Positions 1-10,043 of a DNA stretch of 64,000 nt are shown here, in pieces. The notes under the pieces were generated by a model. It was not told the DNA's origin, did not search any database, and saw nothing but the letters and a program-made list of their open reading frames with translations. Numbering within the stretch: position 1 is the stretch's first letter; each line of letters begins with the position of its first letter. Location: the NCBI RefSeq assembly GCF_001663175.1, contig NZ_CP016033.1, positions 1,860,001-1,924,000 on the forward strand. The letters run 5' to 3'. The DNA is from Erythrobacter neustonensis. GTDB lineage: Bacteria > Pseudomonadota > Alphaproteobacteria > Sphingomonadales > Sphingomonadaceae. A program made the translations under genes and the position numbers.

Positions 1-2301
1 CTCGACCAGGCCGAACAGCTCGCCGACAAGGCGGGCGACAGCTATGTCACGGTCGAGCGGATGCTGACCGCGCTGGTGCTTGCACCGGGCGCGGCGGGCG
101 AGGCCTTGAAGGCCGCAGGGATCACGCCGCAATCGCTCAACACCGCGATCGAGCAATTGCGCGGCGGCAAGCGCGCAGACAGCGCGGGCGCCGAAAGCAC
201 CTATGACGCGATGGAGAAGTTCGCCCGCGACCTCACCAAGGCCGCGCGCGACGGCAAGCTTGATCCCGTCATCGGCCGCGACGAGGAAATTCGCCGCACG
301 ATCCAGATCCTTGCGCGCCGCACCAAGAACAACCCCGCGCTGATCGGCGAGCCCGGCACCGGCAAGACCGCGATTGCCGAAGGCCTCGCGCTGCGCATTG
401 CCAATGGTGACGTGCCCGACAGCCTCAAGGGGCGGACGCTCATGAGCCTCGACATGGGCGCGCTGATCGCAGGCGCGAAGTATCGCGGCGAGTTCGAGGA
501 ACGGCTGAAGTCCGTGCTCGACGAGGTCAAGCATGCCGAAGGCCAGATCATCCTGTTCATCGACGAGATGCACACGCTGATCGGGGCGGGCGCGTCAGAA
601 GGCTCGATGGATGCCTCGAACCTGTTGAAGCCCGCATTGTCGCGCGGTGAGCTGCACTGCATCGGCGCGACGACGCTCGACGAATATCAGAAGTATGTCG
701 AGAAGGATCCCGCGCTCCAGCGGCGGTTCCAGCCGGTGTTCATCGCCGAACCGACCGTGGAAGACACGATCTCGATCCTGCGCGGGATCAAGGACAAATA
801 CGAGCTGCACCACGGCGTGCGGATCACCGACGGCGCGATTGTCGCTGCGGCGAAGCTGTCCGATCGCTACATCCAGAACCGCTTCCTCCCCGACAAGGCG
901 ATCGACCTGATGGACGAGGCGGCGAGCCGCATCCGCATGGAGGTGGAGAGCAAGCCCGAGGAGATCGAAGGGCTCGACCGGCGGATCATCCAGTTGAAGA
1001 TCGAGGAACAGGCGCTCCAGAAAGAAAGCGACCAGAACTCGAAAGACCGGCTTGTCGCCTTGCGCGAGGAGCTGGCCAATTTCGAGCAGCAATCGGCCGA
1101 GCTCACCACCCGCTGGCAGAACGAGCGCGACAAGATCGAGGCCGAAGGCAGGATCAAGGAAGCGCTCGACACCGCGCGTCTCGAACTCGAACAGGCGCAG
1201 CGCGAAGGCGATCTGGCGAAGGCGGGCGAGCTGTCCTACGGGCGCATCCCCGAACTGGAAAAGCAGCTTGCCGAAGCACAGGGGCAGGCCGCCAACGCCA
1301 TGCTGCGCGAGGAAGTGACCGAGGAAGACATCGCCGGCGTCGTCAGCCGCTGGACGGGCGTTCCGGTCGACAAGATGATGGCGGGCGAGCGCGAAAAGCT
1401 GCTCGACATGGAGAACATCCTCGGCAAGCGCGTGATCGGGCAGAGCCAGGCGATCCAGGCCGTATCGAAGGCGGTGCGCCGCGCGCGTGCAGGCTTGCAG
1501 GATCCGGGTCGACCCTTGGGATCGTTCCTGTTCCTCGGCCCCACGGGCGTCGGCAAGACCGAACTGACCAAGGCTTTGGCCGGCTTCCTGTTCGACGATG
1601 ACAGCGCGATGGTGCGGATCGACATGAGCGAGTTCATGGAGAAACACGCCGTCGCCCGCCTGATCGGCGCGCCTCCGGGCTATGTCGGTTATGAAGAGGG
1701 CGGGGTGCTGACCGAAGCCGTGCGCCGCCGCCCCTATCAGGTGGTGTTGTTCGACGAGGTCGAGAAGGCGCACTCCGATGTCTTCAACGTGCTGTTGCAA
1801 GTGCTCGACGACGGGCGCCTGACCGACGGGCAGGGGCGCGTGGTCGATTTCAGCAACACGCTGATCATCCTCACCAGCAACCTCGGCAGCCAGTATCTTG
1901 CCAACCTGCCCGACGGGGCGGACACCGCAAGCGTCGAAAAGGACGTGATGGACGTGGTGCGCGGGCATTTCCGGCCCGAGTTCCTGAACCGTCTCGACGA
2001 GATCATCCTGTTCCACCGTCTGGGTCAGGAACACATGGCACCGATCGTCGATATCCAGGTCAAGCGCGTGCAGAAGCTGCTCGCCGATCGCAAGATCACG
2101 CTCGACCTGACCGAGGCGGCGCTTCGCTGGCTGGGCCGTGTTGGCTACGATCCTGTCTACGGCGCAAGGCCGCTGAAGCGTGCGGTGCAGCGTTATGTGC
2201 AGGATCCGCTCGCCGAGATGCTGCTCGCCGGTCAGCTTCCCGATGGCAGCACGCTCACCATCGACGAAGGCGATGGGCAGCTGGCGATGCGCGCCGGCTA
2301 A
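1..2301 (+). CDS. clpB: ATP-dependent disaggregase ClpB (5' end cut by window)
   Basis: Hexameric AAA+ chaperone that, with DnaK, pulls polypeptides out of aggregates in the cytoplasm. The reading frame is open from base 1, so the gene starts upstream; about 766 residues are present against roughly 860 for the family, leaving only part of the N-terminal Clp repeat outside. The first Walker A (GEPGTGKT) is encoded near base 346, and the second (GPTGVGKT) at 1537-1560. Between them is the long charged coiled-coil M-domain (about 980-1320) that separates ClpB from ClpA/ClpC. The C-terminal D2-small domain ([14 protein letters not shown]) is intact. A terminator follows the stop. Identification is secure; an internal ATG at 61 is not the real start. 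Confidence 0.97.
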   Translation, partial: LDQAEQLADKAGDSYVTVERMLTALVLAPGAAGEALKAAGITPQSLNTAIEQLRGGKRADSAGAESTYDAMEKFARDLTKAARDGKLDPVIGRDEEIRRTIQILARRTKNNPALIGEPGTGKTAIAEGLALRIANGDVPDSLKGRTLMSLDMGALIAGAKYRGEFEERLKSVLDEVKHAEGQIILFIDEMHTLIGAGASEGSMDASNLLKPALSRGELHCIGATTLDEYQKYVEKDPALQRRFQPVFIAEPTVEDTISILRGIKDKYELHHGVRITDGAIVAAAKLSDRYIQNRFLPDKAIDLMDEAASRIRMEVESKPEEIEGLDRRIIQLKIEEQALQKESDQNSKDRLVALREELANFEQQSAELTTRWQNERDKIEAEGRIKEALDTARLELEQAQREGDLAKAGELSYGRIPELEKQLAEAQGQAANAMLREEVTEEDIAGVVSRWTGVPVDKMMAGEREKLLDMENILGKRVIGQSQAIQAVSKAVRRARAGLQDPGRPLGSFLFLGPTGVGKTELTKALAGFLFDDDSAMVRIDMSEFMEKHAVARLIGAPPGYVGYEEGGVLTEAVRRRPYQVVLFDEVEKAHSDVFNVLLQVLDDGRLTDGQGRVVDFSNTLIILTSNLGSQYLANLPDGADTASVEKDVMDVVRGHFRPEFLNRLDEIILFHRLGQEHMAPIVDIQVKRVQKLLADRKITLDLTEAALRWLGRVGYDPVYGARPLKRAVQRYVQDPLAEMLLAGQLPDGSTLTIDEGDGQLAMRAG

Positions 2302-2310
2302 TACGAAAAC

Positions 2311-2346
2311 GGGGCGCTTTCGTAGCCGAAAGCGCCCCATTCTTTT
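2311..2346. terminator. Bidirectional intrinsic terminator between clpB and a TonB receptor gene
   Basis: A perfect 12-bp inverted repeat (2311-2322 and 2327-2338) with a 4-base loop. It is followed on the plus strand by ATTCTTTT and, read on the minus strand, by GTTTTCG. It sits between the stop of clpB and the stop of the convergent receptor gene, so it can end transcription from both sides. Confidence 0.88.
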
Positions 2347-2363
2347 CGCAGTGCGTCGTCGCG

Positions 2364-5300
2364 TCAGAACCTGACGTTGGCGCTCACGCTGAAGCGACGG
2401 CCGATCAGATCGGTGAAGCTCGCCGGGATCAACTCGCCCTGATACTTCTGGCCTTGGCGGTTGAACAGGTTGTTCACCGCGAGGGTCAGACGGAAGTTGT
2501 CGGTCGGATCGAAGAAGATCGACCCGTTGACGGTCACGTAGTCGTTAAGCTGATCGATCTCGCGAGCGTCGAAGCCCTGACCCGACTGACCGATTTCGCG
2601 GTTAAGGCGGCTGAACAGCTGTTCGCCCGTGTAATTGATCGTCGTGTTGATACCGAAATCACGCTCGACATAACGGATCCGCAATTGACCCGAGAACTCG
2701 GGATCGCCGATGGTTCCGTCGCTGCGTGCCGGAGCAACGCCCGTGATGTTGACGAGGCGACGACGCACATAGAGCATGTCACCGCCGAACGAGAGTGTGC
2801 CGTCCAGGCCAAGGTCCGTCATCGGAATGCTGTAGCCGATTGTACCCTGGATGCCGCTGAACTTGATCTCCTGACCATTCACAAAGCCGCTGGAAACTGC
2901 CGGGTTCTGCGGATCGCCAAGAACGCGACCGGTGGTCGGATCGCGACGGATCTGCGAGCAGAAGCTGTTGGCGTTGAGCACATCGTCGGTGTTGAAGTTC
3001 TCGTTATCGAAACAGCCGCTGACGATCGTAGGGACCGTAAGGCTCGAGATCGGACCCTTGAGGCGGATGCTCACATAGTCAGCGGTGATAGCGAGACGCG
3101 GGATGAACCGCGGCTGGAAGATCACGCCGTAGGTGAAGCTGGTCGCCCGCTCGTTCTCGAGGTTCGGGTTGCCGCCCGAACGCGCCGGCACGGTCGCCTG
3201 CGATGCCGGATCCGGAACCGCAAAGTTCGTGTTCGGGAACGCGTTGCGGAACGCGGTGCAGTTGCGACGACGGATGTCAGGCACTGCACCGAGACCGATC
3301 GCGGCATCCTGGCAGAGATCGGGGACGGTTGCGAACGTGTTGACCTGCGGCAGGAACAGTTCGGTGATGCCCGGCGAACGGAACGACTGGGTGTAGTTTC
3401 CGCGGAACTGGATGTCCTCAACCGGCGCGATCGTGCCGCCGACGGTGTAGGAGAATTGCCCGCCGTTGATCGAGTTATCCGAATAACGACCACGACCGAA
3501 CAGCTGGGCACTGTGCAGGAAGAAGTTGTTATCGGGCGAGATGAGCGGAAGCACGGCTTCGCCGAACACTTCGTCGAGGTTGTACTTGCCCGTCACCGGA
3601 ACGATGGCCACCGAACGGCCACGACCAGCCTGCTGGAAATCGCTCGGGATGAAGCTCGCCGCTTCGTCGCGGTGCTCGTAACCGATGTTAAGGGCCAGCG
3701 GACCTGCACCCCACAGATCAAACAGCCCACCACCGAAGTTGGCGTTGTAGACTGTCTGTTCCTGCGTGCTGGTGGTGACAAAATCTTCGATGATGTAGTC
3801 GAGCGCCGCCTGCGAGGCCACGCCGCGTCCGAAGACGTTGAGCGGCTGGCAGTTGGGGTCGGCGATCGGCGTGCCGCCCGGCGCGGCGAAGCCGCCCGTC
3901 CGGGTCTGTGCGGTGGTGCAGACGATCTGCCCATTCACCAAAGCAACGTTGGTGGCATTGATGAAGTTCTGGGCATTGACGTCTTGGCCGAAGTCGCGGC
4001 TGCGGGTGCGGCCATGGCTGGCGAAGGCTTCGAAGTTCCAGGCGTTGCCGAACAGGCTGAAGTCGCCGCGGATACCACCGGTGCCGTAATAGATGTTCGT
4101 CTTGTTGAAGCCGGTCAGGTCGGCAAAGTCGTCAGACGAACGCGACACCTGGAACTGCGTCACGCCGCGCGATACGAGGGCATCGCGGGCCTGTGCGGTC
4201 AGGAACGGGTTGTTCACCGAATAGGTGAGCGCGCCGCTGAGGCCGCCGAACAGCGAGCTGTTGAACGTGGGCTGCTGCACCAGTTCATCCGCGCGCGACT
4301 TGAAATAGGTTCCTTCAGCGAACAGTTCGATGCTGGGCGCGACTTCGAAGGTAATGAAGCCGTTCAGTGTGGTGCGCTTCAGATCCGAAGTGATCTGCGT
4401 GTAGTCGGAGAAGCGGAAACCGTCGCCGCCCGAACCGGATGTGCCGGGGAACACGATCCCCTGATTGAAGGGCACAAGGTTTCCGTTGGGCGCGAACTGG
4501 AGACCGTTGTTCGTGGCGAACCCGAATCGAACCGCAGGGTTCAGTGGATCGGCGCCCGCAAGGTTGGTCCCGGTGATCAGACCGCCCGGCGTCAGATAGG
4601 GAATGTTGACACCGCGGATGAGTACGGTGCCGGGATTGCCGTCGGTCAGCGAGTTGTTGAAGCCGAAGGCAGGGTTGAGGCGGCCGTCGTTCAAGGGGGT
4701 CGAAACCACGCCGGGACGCAAGGACACGGCTTGTGCGCTGGTCGGGTTGGTTGCCCCGCCGATCCGGCGACGCAGGAATTCGCGATCGTTGTAAACGAGG
4801 CCTTCAACGTTATCGTGCGAAACCGAGAAGGTCAGGTTCAGGCGATCGTCCATGAAGGATTTGCCGAACAGGCCCGACAGGTTGTAGGTCTGGTTGTCGC
4901 CCTCTTCCGAGATGCCCATCGTGCCCTGCATGTCGACGCCGTCGAACTTCGAGCGCAAGACGACGTTGATCGTCCCGGAGATGGCATCCGAACCATAAAG
5001 CGGTGCGCCGCCAACGCTGATAGCGTCGATCCGGTCGACGAGGATGCTGGGGATGACGTTAAGGTCAACCTGCGTGCCCGCCGCGGCGTTCGTGAAGATT
5101 GTGGCGACATTCGAGCTAACGAAGCGGCGACCGTTCACCAAGGTCAGGGTGCGGTTCGAGCCAAGGCCGTAGTTGTTGATGAAGTTGGTGCCTTGGCCGA
5201 AGCCCTGGCCGCCTGCCGGGGTCACGCTGCCGCGGTTGCCGGGCAGTTCGTTGAGCGCATCGGCGATGTTGGTGAAGTTGCGCTCGCGAAGCTGCTGGCT

Positions 5301-5522
5301 GCTGAGCGTGGTGATCGGTTCGGGTGAGGTGAGGTTCGGCACGCGCAGACGCGTCCCGCTAACGATGATCCCGCCCGGCGCGGCTTCGGGGGTCTGCTCT
5401 TCGGTTGCAGACTCTTCATCTTCTTGTGCAGCGGCGTTCTGTGCGAACACCGGCGATGCGACCAGCACCAGGCTCATGGCCAGCGATGCCGTTCCTGTCT
5501 TCAGGATTGAAATGCTTCTCAT
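2364..5522 (-). CDS. TonB-dependent outer membrane receptor (first of two paralogues)
   Basis: Energy-coupled outer membrane transporter; substrate unknown. The start at 5522 gives 1052 residues. It is preferred over the upstream ATG at 5612 because it follows an AGGGGA ribosome site (5533-5538) and opens directly with a signal peptide (MRSISILKTGTASLAMS..., cleavage after PVFA). A short acidic linker leads to a plug domain (GIIVSGTRLR, then TLTLVNGRRF and YGSDAISGTINVVL), then a long beta-barrel ending in ...SVSANVRF with a terminal aromatic. It resembles the receptor at 10044-13151 in plug motifs and size. A promoter should lie in the 5523-5939 gap, which shares a sequence element with the region upstream of the other receptor. 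No siderophore or sugar enzyme gene adjoins it, so I assign no substrate. Confidence 0.93.
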   Translation of the reverse strand: MRSISILKTGTASLAMSLVLVASPVFAQNAAAQEDEESATEEQTPEAAPGGIIVSGTRLRVPNLTSPEPITTLSSQQLRERNFTNIADALNELPGNRGSVTPAGGQGFGQGTNFINNYGLGSNRTLTLVNGRRFVSSNVATIFTNAAAGTQVDLNVIPSILVDRIDAISVGGAPLYGSDAISGTINVVLRSKFDGVDMQGTMGISEEGDNQTYNLSGLFGKSFMDDRLNLTFSVSHDNVEGLVYNDREFLRRRIGGATNPTSAQAVSLRPGVVSTPLNDGRLNPAFGFNNSLTDGNPGTVLIRGVNIPYLTPGGLITGTNLAGADPLNPAVRFGFATNNGLQFAPNGNLVPFNQGIVFPGTSGSGGDGFRFSDYTQITSDLKRTTLNGFITFEVAPSIELFAEGTYFKSRADELVQQPTFNSSLFGGLSGALTYSVNNPFLTAQARDALVSRGVTQFQVSRSSDDFADLTGFNKTNIYYGTGGIRGDFSLFGNAWNFEAFASHGRTRSRDFGQDVNAQNFINATNVALVNGQIVCTTAQTRTGGFAAPGGTPIADPNCQPLNVFGRGVASQAALDYIIEDFVTTSTQEQTVYNANFGGGLFDLWGAGPLALNIGYEHRDEAASFIPSDFQQAGRGRSVAIVPVTGKYNLDEVFGEAVLPLISPDNNFFLHSAQLFGRGRYSDNSINGGQFSYTVGGTIAPVEDIQFRGNYTQSFRSPGITELFLPQVNTFATVPDLCQDAAIGLGAVPDIRRRNCTAFRNAFPNTNFAVPDPASQATVPARSGGNPNLENERATSFTYGVIFQPRFIPRLAITADYVSIRLKGPISSLTVPTIVSGCFDNENFNTDDVLNANSFCSQIRRDPTTGRVLGDPQNPAVSSGFVNGQEIKFSGIQGTIGYSIPMTDLGLDGTLSFGGDMLYVRRRLVNITGVAPARSDGTIGDPEFSGQLRIRYVERDFGINTTINYTGEQLFSRLNREIGQSGQGFDAREIDQLNDYVTVNGSIFFDPTDNFRLTLAVNNLFNRQGQKYQGELIPASFTDLIGRRFSVSANVRF

Positions 5523-5939
5523 GTTGTATTGGTCCCCTAGCTGCCCGACGAACGCCGGATCCGCTCGTATTAGGTGGTCAGATTGCCTTCCCGACAAAAT
5601 CGGAGGAGGCATGACGGGGAAATGAATGCTTCATTGCCCGCAACGGCCGCAAACGAAAACAGCCCCGGAATACCAGTTTGGCGAAATTCTGTGTCAATGT
5701 TGCAACACCATTACAATGCGGCAACTTACGATCCTTCGCCGGTCGAAAAAGCCTGCAGCATGGTGCCCCGGCCGTCACGGCATCGGGTGCGAACGGCACA
5801 GCGGTGCGCACGCCGAGGGAAACTGCGCAGCGAACCCAACGCAAAATGGCCGTAAGGCCTTCGCCATCCCAAAGCGGGAAACAGAGGACTTTCAACCGGT
5901 AGCAGCAGAGCGTCCGCTCCGCTGCAGCCGATTACCGGT
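5523..5939. other. 417-bp intergenic region upstream of the first receptor gene
   Basis: No credible gene; the small reading frames lack ribosome sites and family resemblance. Compared with its neighbours it is AT-rich around 5640-5730. It holds the ribosome site of the receptor, a conserved element shared with the other receptor (5685-5710), and near 5894-5940 a large hairpin following the 178-residue gene. Confidence 0.6.
5685..5710 (-). promoter_or_regulatory. Element shared with the upstream region of the second receptor
   Basis: On the plus strand AATTCTGTGTC (5685-5695) followed by TGCAACACCA (5701-5710). The same two words, AATTCCGTGTC and TGCAACACCA, lie upstream of the other receptor gene at 13271-13281 and 13321-13330. 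They are about 165-190 bp before this start codon. Role as promoter or operator is inference. Confidence 0.4.
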
Positions 5940-5940
5940 T
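5894..5940 (-). terminator. Large stem-loop after the 178-residue gene
   Basis: Outer arms AACCGGTA (5894-5901) and TACCGGTT (5933-5940) enclose a second pair of nearly complementary 10-base arms (GCAGCAGAGC against GCTCCGCTGC, one wobble). The outer arm overlaps the first base of the minus-strand stop. There is no T run on the minus-strand side, so it may be a weak terminator or an mRNA-stabilising structure. Confidence 0.4.
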
Positions 5941-6476
5941 CACTGGACGCGGCGGCCCTTCACGCCCTTCTGCTCGTTGATGCGCAGGAAGTAGCTCCCG
6001 AGCGCGCCCGCCTTGATTTCCAGCGGCTGTCCGACCTTGGGCCGCATCAGCCGGGCCGGTGTCTCGTCAAGCTGCCACTGCGCACCCTCGGCGGTGACGA
6101 GAACATATTTGCCGTTGACCGAACGCACGCCGCTGATCGTGGTCTGGAGCGAGGTAAACTCTTCGGCCTCGGCGGAATCGTCCTTGTCGTCCTTGCCGGA
6201 GAAGATGCCGAAATCGGGCAGCGAAAAACCGAACAGTTTGCGGCGGGTCTGGCGCACTTCCTCGCGGTCGACGACGCGCAGCTCGCCTTCGCTGGTGGCT
6301 TCCACCACCGCGGCAACCGCGCTGTCATAGCATGCAAGGCGGGCGGCAGGATCGGTCTTGGCCTGACATTCGCGCAGGCCCTTGATGTAGCTGCTTTCGG
6401 ATTTGGTATCCTGAGCGGCAAGCGGAGTTCCGGCGAGCACGGCCATAGCCGCAGCGGCAGCAGTCAGTCGAATCAT
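5940..6476 (-). CDS. Exported hypothetical protein with a conserved Cys pair
   Basis: 178 residues of unknown function. The N-terminus MIRLTAAAAAMAVLAGTPLAAQ is a signal peptide, so the product is probably periplasmic. The mature part starts with GLRECQAKTDPAARLACYDSAV, a motif with two cysteines spaced 13 apart that recurs in small alphaproteobacterial exported proteins. A charged middle (GKDDKDDSAEAEE) leads to a C-terminal beta-rich part (ISGVRSVNGKYVLVTAEGAQWQLDE...). The start is supported by a GGGGAG ribosome site a few bases upstream. It lies alone between the sulfotransferase gene and the receptor gene. Confidence 0.8.
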   Translation of the reverse strand: MIRLTAAAAAMAVLAGTPLAAQDTKSESSYIKGLRECQAKTDPAARLACYDSAVAAVVEATSEGELRVVDREEVRQTRRKLFGFSLPDFGIFSGKDDKDDSAEAEEFTSLQTTISGVRSVNGKYVLVTAEGAQWQLDETPARLMRPKVGQPLEIKAGALGSYFLRINEQKGVKGRRVQ

Positions 6477-6565
6477 CCTCGTTGTCTCCCCTCGCGGCGG
6501 CGGCCGCCCGATCTTGTGTCACCGGTGAATATCGCCGGTCCTGCATAACGGCAAATGGCGTGTGC

Positions 6566-8437
6566 TCAGCCGGGATAGCCCATCCGTTCGGCCCATGGCC
6601 GCAATATCGGCATCACCGGCGTCAGCGCATCGCCATAACGCTGCCAGCGGCCGCGCGCATGGGTGTAGAGTTTCTCGCCGATCTGGGCATAACTGGCGGT
6701 GCGAACGCGGGTGCGGCTGCGCGCGGTCTCCTCGTGGGTGAGCAGGCGGTCGTCCCAGCCGAGACCCAGCCATGCGACAAGCGGTTGCAACTCGGCGCGG
6801 GGATCTTCGACCAGTCGTTCGTAACGCACGGCATGCGCAGCCGGTGCGAACAGTTCGCCTGCGCGGGTCCAGGCGCGGAACACGGTGTCATAGGTGCGCG
6901 CGGCCTCTTCGAGATCGGTGAAGCTGCGCATCGCGTGATTGAGCGTGAAGTTCGCCATGAAACAGCTCAGCACGACGTCGGCCGGGTGGCGTTCTGCAAG
7001 GATGAAACGTGCGTTCGGAAACAGGCGCAGGATCAGCGGCACACGGGCCATGTTGAGCGGGTGCTTGTCGACCAGCCAGCGCATCCCGTCCCAGCCTTCG
7101 GCGCGGGCGGATGCGAAATAGGCCTCGCGCAGCTGCGCGATCTGCTCCGGCGACAGGCGCGCCAGATCGGCCTCGCCCACCATCCGCGCGACCCCGGCCA
7201 TCATCGGGCGTTCTTCGAGCACACACAGATCGGGCAGGCCCATCAACATCGTGTCGAGCAACGTCGTGCCCGAGCGCGGGAAGCCGACGAGGAAGATCGG
7301 ATCGCGGCGGGCGGGATCGGCGGGGGCAGGGGGCGTCCAGCCGGCGGCCCATTGCGGGGTCCAGCGGGCAAGATCGGCTTCGAGCTTCTGGCGGTAGGTC
7401 GGCCCCGGCGCGGCAGGGCTTTCGGCGACCGCTTCGGCGTTCATCGCGGCAAAGGCAGCGAAGGCGCGCTCCGAATCGCCCAGCCGCTCGGCGATATTGC
7501 CGATCAGGGCCTGGCTGCGGATCGGATGGATCGTGGCCGGGATCGCGGCAGCATGGCGCGACGCATCCTCGAACCGGCCTTCGCGCTGGGCCAGCCAGGC
7601 GTGCAGGAACGCCACCTCGGGCGGGCAAGCCTCGGGATCGAGCGAGGCGAGCAGTTTTGCAAGGTCATCGGTGCGGTTGGTCGCTTCGTAAAGCCGGCCA
7701 AGCTCAAGATGGGATTCGCCGAATTCGGGCCAGCGCGCGGTGGCCGCTTCGAGCACCGCGATCGCCTCGTCGAGCTCCTCGTTGTGTGCCAGCGCCATCG
7801 CGAGTTCGGTCTGCACCTGGCGGTCATCGGGCGCAATCGCGGCCACATCGCGCGCGACCTTGAGGCGCGCCGGGCCGATATCCGCGCGGCGCAGCACATC
7901 GGCAAGGTTGAGGTAGATCCCCGGCTCGTCCGGGCGGTGCGTGATCGCGTGTTCGAACGCCACGATCGCATCGTCATAGCGCCCGGCTTCGGCATGGATA
8001 TTGGCAAGATTGTTCCAGCTCGCCGCATCGCCCGGCTCGGCCTGGAGCACGCGCGCATAGGCTGCAATCGCCGCGCCGCGCTCTCCGCGCTGCTGGCGGA
8101 CCCACGCCTCGACGCGGGCAAGATCGGGATGCGGTGAGCCGGCCGAAAGGCGCAGCGCCTCATCCTCGCGCCCGGTGGCCAGCAGCGCGTTGGCGTAATC
8201 CGCGCGAATTTCGAGGTCATCCGGACGCAGCCGCGCCAACGGTTCGAGATGGCCGAGCGCGCGCGCCGCATCGCCCAGTTCGAGCGCGGCAAGGCCGGCA
8301 ATCGCCAGGAACGGCGCGCCCGCCTCGGTCGGCGCGGCATGCGCTTCGGCCAGCGCGAGTGCGCCCTGCGTGTCGCCCGCACGGCGCAGACGGATGGCCT
8401 CGTCGAAAGCGGACGGCGGGGCGATGGTGGGGTTCAT
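6566..8437 (-). CDS. TPR-repeat sulfotransferase
   Basis: Predicted to transfer sulfate from PAPS to an unknown acceptor. 623 residues: an N-terminal array of tetratricopeptide repeats (roughly residues 5-330), then a Sulfotransfer_3-type domain. The 5'-phosphosulfate loop FLVGFPRSGTTLLDT and the 3'-phosphate-binding segment ILAERHPADVVLSCF are both visible. The start at 8437 is chosen because it overlaps the upstream stop as ATGA (8437-8434), indicating translational coupling; a longer open frame to 8749 runs inside the neighbouring gene and is not credible. No signal peptide, so cytoplasmic. It is the last gene of a receptor-oxygenase-sulfotransferase set. The acceptor cannot be read from sequence. 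Confidence 0.9.
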   Translation of the reverse strand: MNPTIAPPSAFDEAIRLRRAGDTQGALALAEAHAAPTEAGAPFLAIAGLAALELGDAARALGHLEPLARLRPDDLEIRADYANALLATGREDEALRLSAGSPHPDLARVEAWVRQQRGERGAAIAAYARVLQAEPGDAASWNNLANIHAEAGRYDDAIVAFEHAITHRPDEPGIYLNLADVLRRADIGPARLKVARDVAAIAPDDRQVQTELAMALAHNEELDEAIAVLEAATARWPEFGESHLELGRLYEATNRTDDLAKLLASLDPEACPPEVAFLHAWLAQREGRFEDASRHAAAIPATIHPIRSQALIGNIAERLGDSERAFAAFAAMNAEAVAESPAAPGPTYRQKLEADLARWTPQWAAGWTPPAPADPARRDPIFLVGFPRSGTTLLDTMLMGLPDLCVLEERPMMAGVARMVGEADLARLSPEQIAQLREAYFASARAEGWDGMRWLVDKHPLNMARVPLILRLFPNARFILAERHPADVVLSCFMANFTLNHAMRSFTDLEEAARTYDTVFRAWTRAGELFAPAAHAVRYERLVEDPRAELQPLVAWLGLGWDDRLLTHEETARSRTRVRTASYAQIGEKLYTHARGRWQRYGDALTPVMPILRPWAERMGYPG

Positions 8438-9969
8438 GAGGGCAAATCCTGTCGGGGTCGGGCAATATCGAAGGCGACCGTCAACCGCTCGCCCGCCGGA
8501 AATGTGCGGGTACCATGCCACATTGTCGAGGGAAACAGGACAAGCCTGCCGGGTTTGGGCTCGATCAGGCGGAACGGCCCGAGTTCGGGAACGAGATCGC
8601 GCGCTTCGCCGAGGCTGAGCCACCCGGCGTGATCGGCCGCGCCGTCGCCCAGCGTCTCGGGAAGCGCAAGATAGAGCGCCGAGCTGAACCAGCCTTGCGG
8701 ATGGACGTGATCGGTGTGGAACCCGGCTCCGGTCAGCCGCACGGACCACGAGCCCGCGATCCGCTGCGGACTGCGGCGCTGCGGCAAGGTCGGGTGCGCG
8801 GGCAATCCGGCGGGCGGGGGCGGGGGGAGCTGCGCGACATGCCGATCGACGATCGCGAGCAGGCGTGCCTTGAGATCGCGGATCGGCGCTTCGATGCGCA
8901 GCAGCAGGTTGCCGTCGGTCTGCGTTCCCCCGCGCACCGACTGATCGAGCGGCGCGGCCTTGGCGAAATGCAGCGCACGCAGGTGATCGGCCAGCGTCCG
9001 AAGCTCCGCAGGCGACAGGCCCAGATCATAGACGCCGACAAGCTGCGGGTCGGCTTCGAGCCACGCGGCGCGTTCATCGCCCAGCATCCGCCAGGCGAGC
9101 GACAGGTATGGCCACAGCTGCGCATCGCCGGGCGTGCCGAGCAGGGGTTCGAGCACCGCGGCCGCCGCGTCCGGTCGGCGCGCACGGATCTGGTGTCGTG
9201 CATGGAGCCAGCCATTGCCGGCATCGACAGGCGCGCCAGCCGCGGCAAGGTGCGCATCCGCCGCCGCGAGCGCGCCGCGTTCCGATGCGACGTGCGCGGC
9301 CATCAAAGCGAGCCAGCCCGGCAACCCGAGCGCGGTGCGCGCCGCGGCGACAGCGGCGTCCGCCTGTTCGAGATCGCGTGCCTGCAGCGCGATTGCGATC
9401 GCGCAGTGGTGCAGTTCGGCGCTGCGTGGATTGCGCGCGAGCGCGGCGGTGATTTCGCTGAGCGGATCGCCGCCCATCTGCGCAAGGATCGCGGCAAGGC
9501 TGCGATGTCCGTCAAGCCACAGCGGGTTGGCGCGGAGCACCGTGGTGAGCCGCGCGATCGCCGCATCGGGCTGACCTTCATGAAGCAGCGCGGCGGCATG
9601 ACCGAGGATCACGCCGCCATCCTGCGGCGCAAGCGCCCCCGCAGCGGCGAACAAGGCGGTCGCGGGCGTCCCGGCTTCCAGCGCGGTGCGCGCGTGCGAA
9701 TGGGCGATCAGGGCATCGCGCGGGGCGAGGCGGGCGGCCGCGGCAAAGGCGGCGAGCGCGATGGCGCTTTCGCCGGCTGCCCGGGCAGCAAGCCCCGCCA
9801 GCTGGTGCGCCTGCGCGCTTGCGGCGTGATGCTCGGCAAGGCGGCGCGCTGCCGGAAGCAGCAATTCGGAATAATCCGCGTTGATCAGCGCCAGCCCGTC
9901 ACGCAGCGCCGCAGCGGGTTCGGCGGTGGACAGCTGGGCAATCCGGGCGAGGGCATCCTTGTGGTTCAC
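8434..9969 (-). CDS. TPR-repeat 2OG-Fe(II) oxygenase
   Basis: Predicted 2-oxoglutarate/Fe(II)-dependent hydroxylase of the 2OG-FeII_Oxy_5 type, cytoplasmic. About 330 N-terminal residues are TPR-like helical repeats rich in alanine. The C-terminal jelly-roll has the metal triad: HTD in GAGFHTDHVHPQGWFSS, a distal His in STMWHGTRTF, and the 2OG-binding Arg in GERLTVAFD. The frame extends to an ATG at 10020, but that ATG lies inside the stem of the upstream gene's terminator (9997-10020), so I prefer the GTG at 9969 (511 residues, beginning NHKDALARIAQL); the ribosome site is weak in either case. It overlaps the sulfotransferase start by ATGA. Substrate unknown. Confidence 0.85.
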   Translation of the reverse strand: MNHKDALARIAQLSTAEPAAALRDGLALINADYSELLLPAARRLAEHHAASAQAHQLAGLAARAAGESAIALAAFAAAARLAPRDALIAHSHARTALEAGTPATALFAAAGALAPQDGGVILGHAAALLHEGQPDAAIARLTTVLRANPLWLDGHRSLAAILAQMGGDPLSEITAALARNPRSAELHHCAIAIALQARDLEQADAAVAAARTALGLPGWLALMAAHVASERGALAAADAHLAAAGAPVDAGNGWLHARHQIRARRPDAAAAVLEPLLGTPGDAQLWPYLSLAWRMLGDERAAWLEADPQLVGVYDLGLSPAELRTLADHLRALHFAKAAPLDQSVRGGTQTDGNLLLRIEAPIRDLKARLLAIVDRHVAQLPPPPPAGLPAHPTLPQRRSPQRIAGSWSVRLTGAGFHTDHVHPQGWFSSALYLALPETLGDGAADHAGWLSLGEARDLVPELGPFRLIEPKPGRLVLFPSTMWHGTRTFPAGERLTVAFDIARPRQDLPS

Positions 9970-9988
9970 GCGGGTCAAGGTCTCGCAC

Positions 9989-10020
9989 AAAAGGAAATGG
10001 CGGACCTTTCGGCCCGCCAT
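9989..10020 (-). terminator. Intrinsic terminator of the second TonB receptor gene
   Basis: On the minus strand ATGGCGG and CCGCCAT pair around an inner CC/GG pair and a GAAA-type loop (stem 9997-10020), followed by TTTCCTTTTG. It starts 24 bases after the receptor stop. The ATG of the stem is also the first in-frame ATG of the downstream oxygenase. Confidence 0.75.
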
Positions 10021-10043
10021 CCCTTGTCTATCGAAGCGGAAGC

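Noticed and set aside
595..2340. 581-residue frame opposite clpB
   Set aside because: Antisense to a certain gene and includes the terminator; no domain.
2454..5327. 957-residue frame opposite the first TonB receptor
   Set aside because: Antisense shadow of a GC-rich gene; charged low-complexity product, no start signal, no family.
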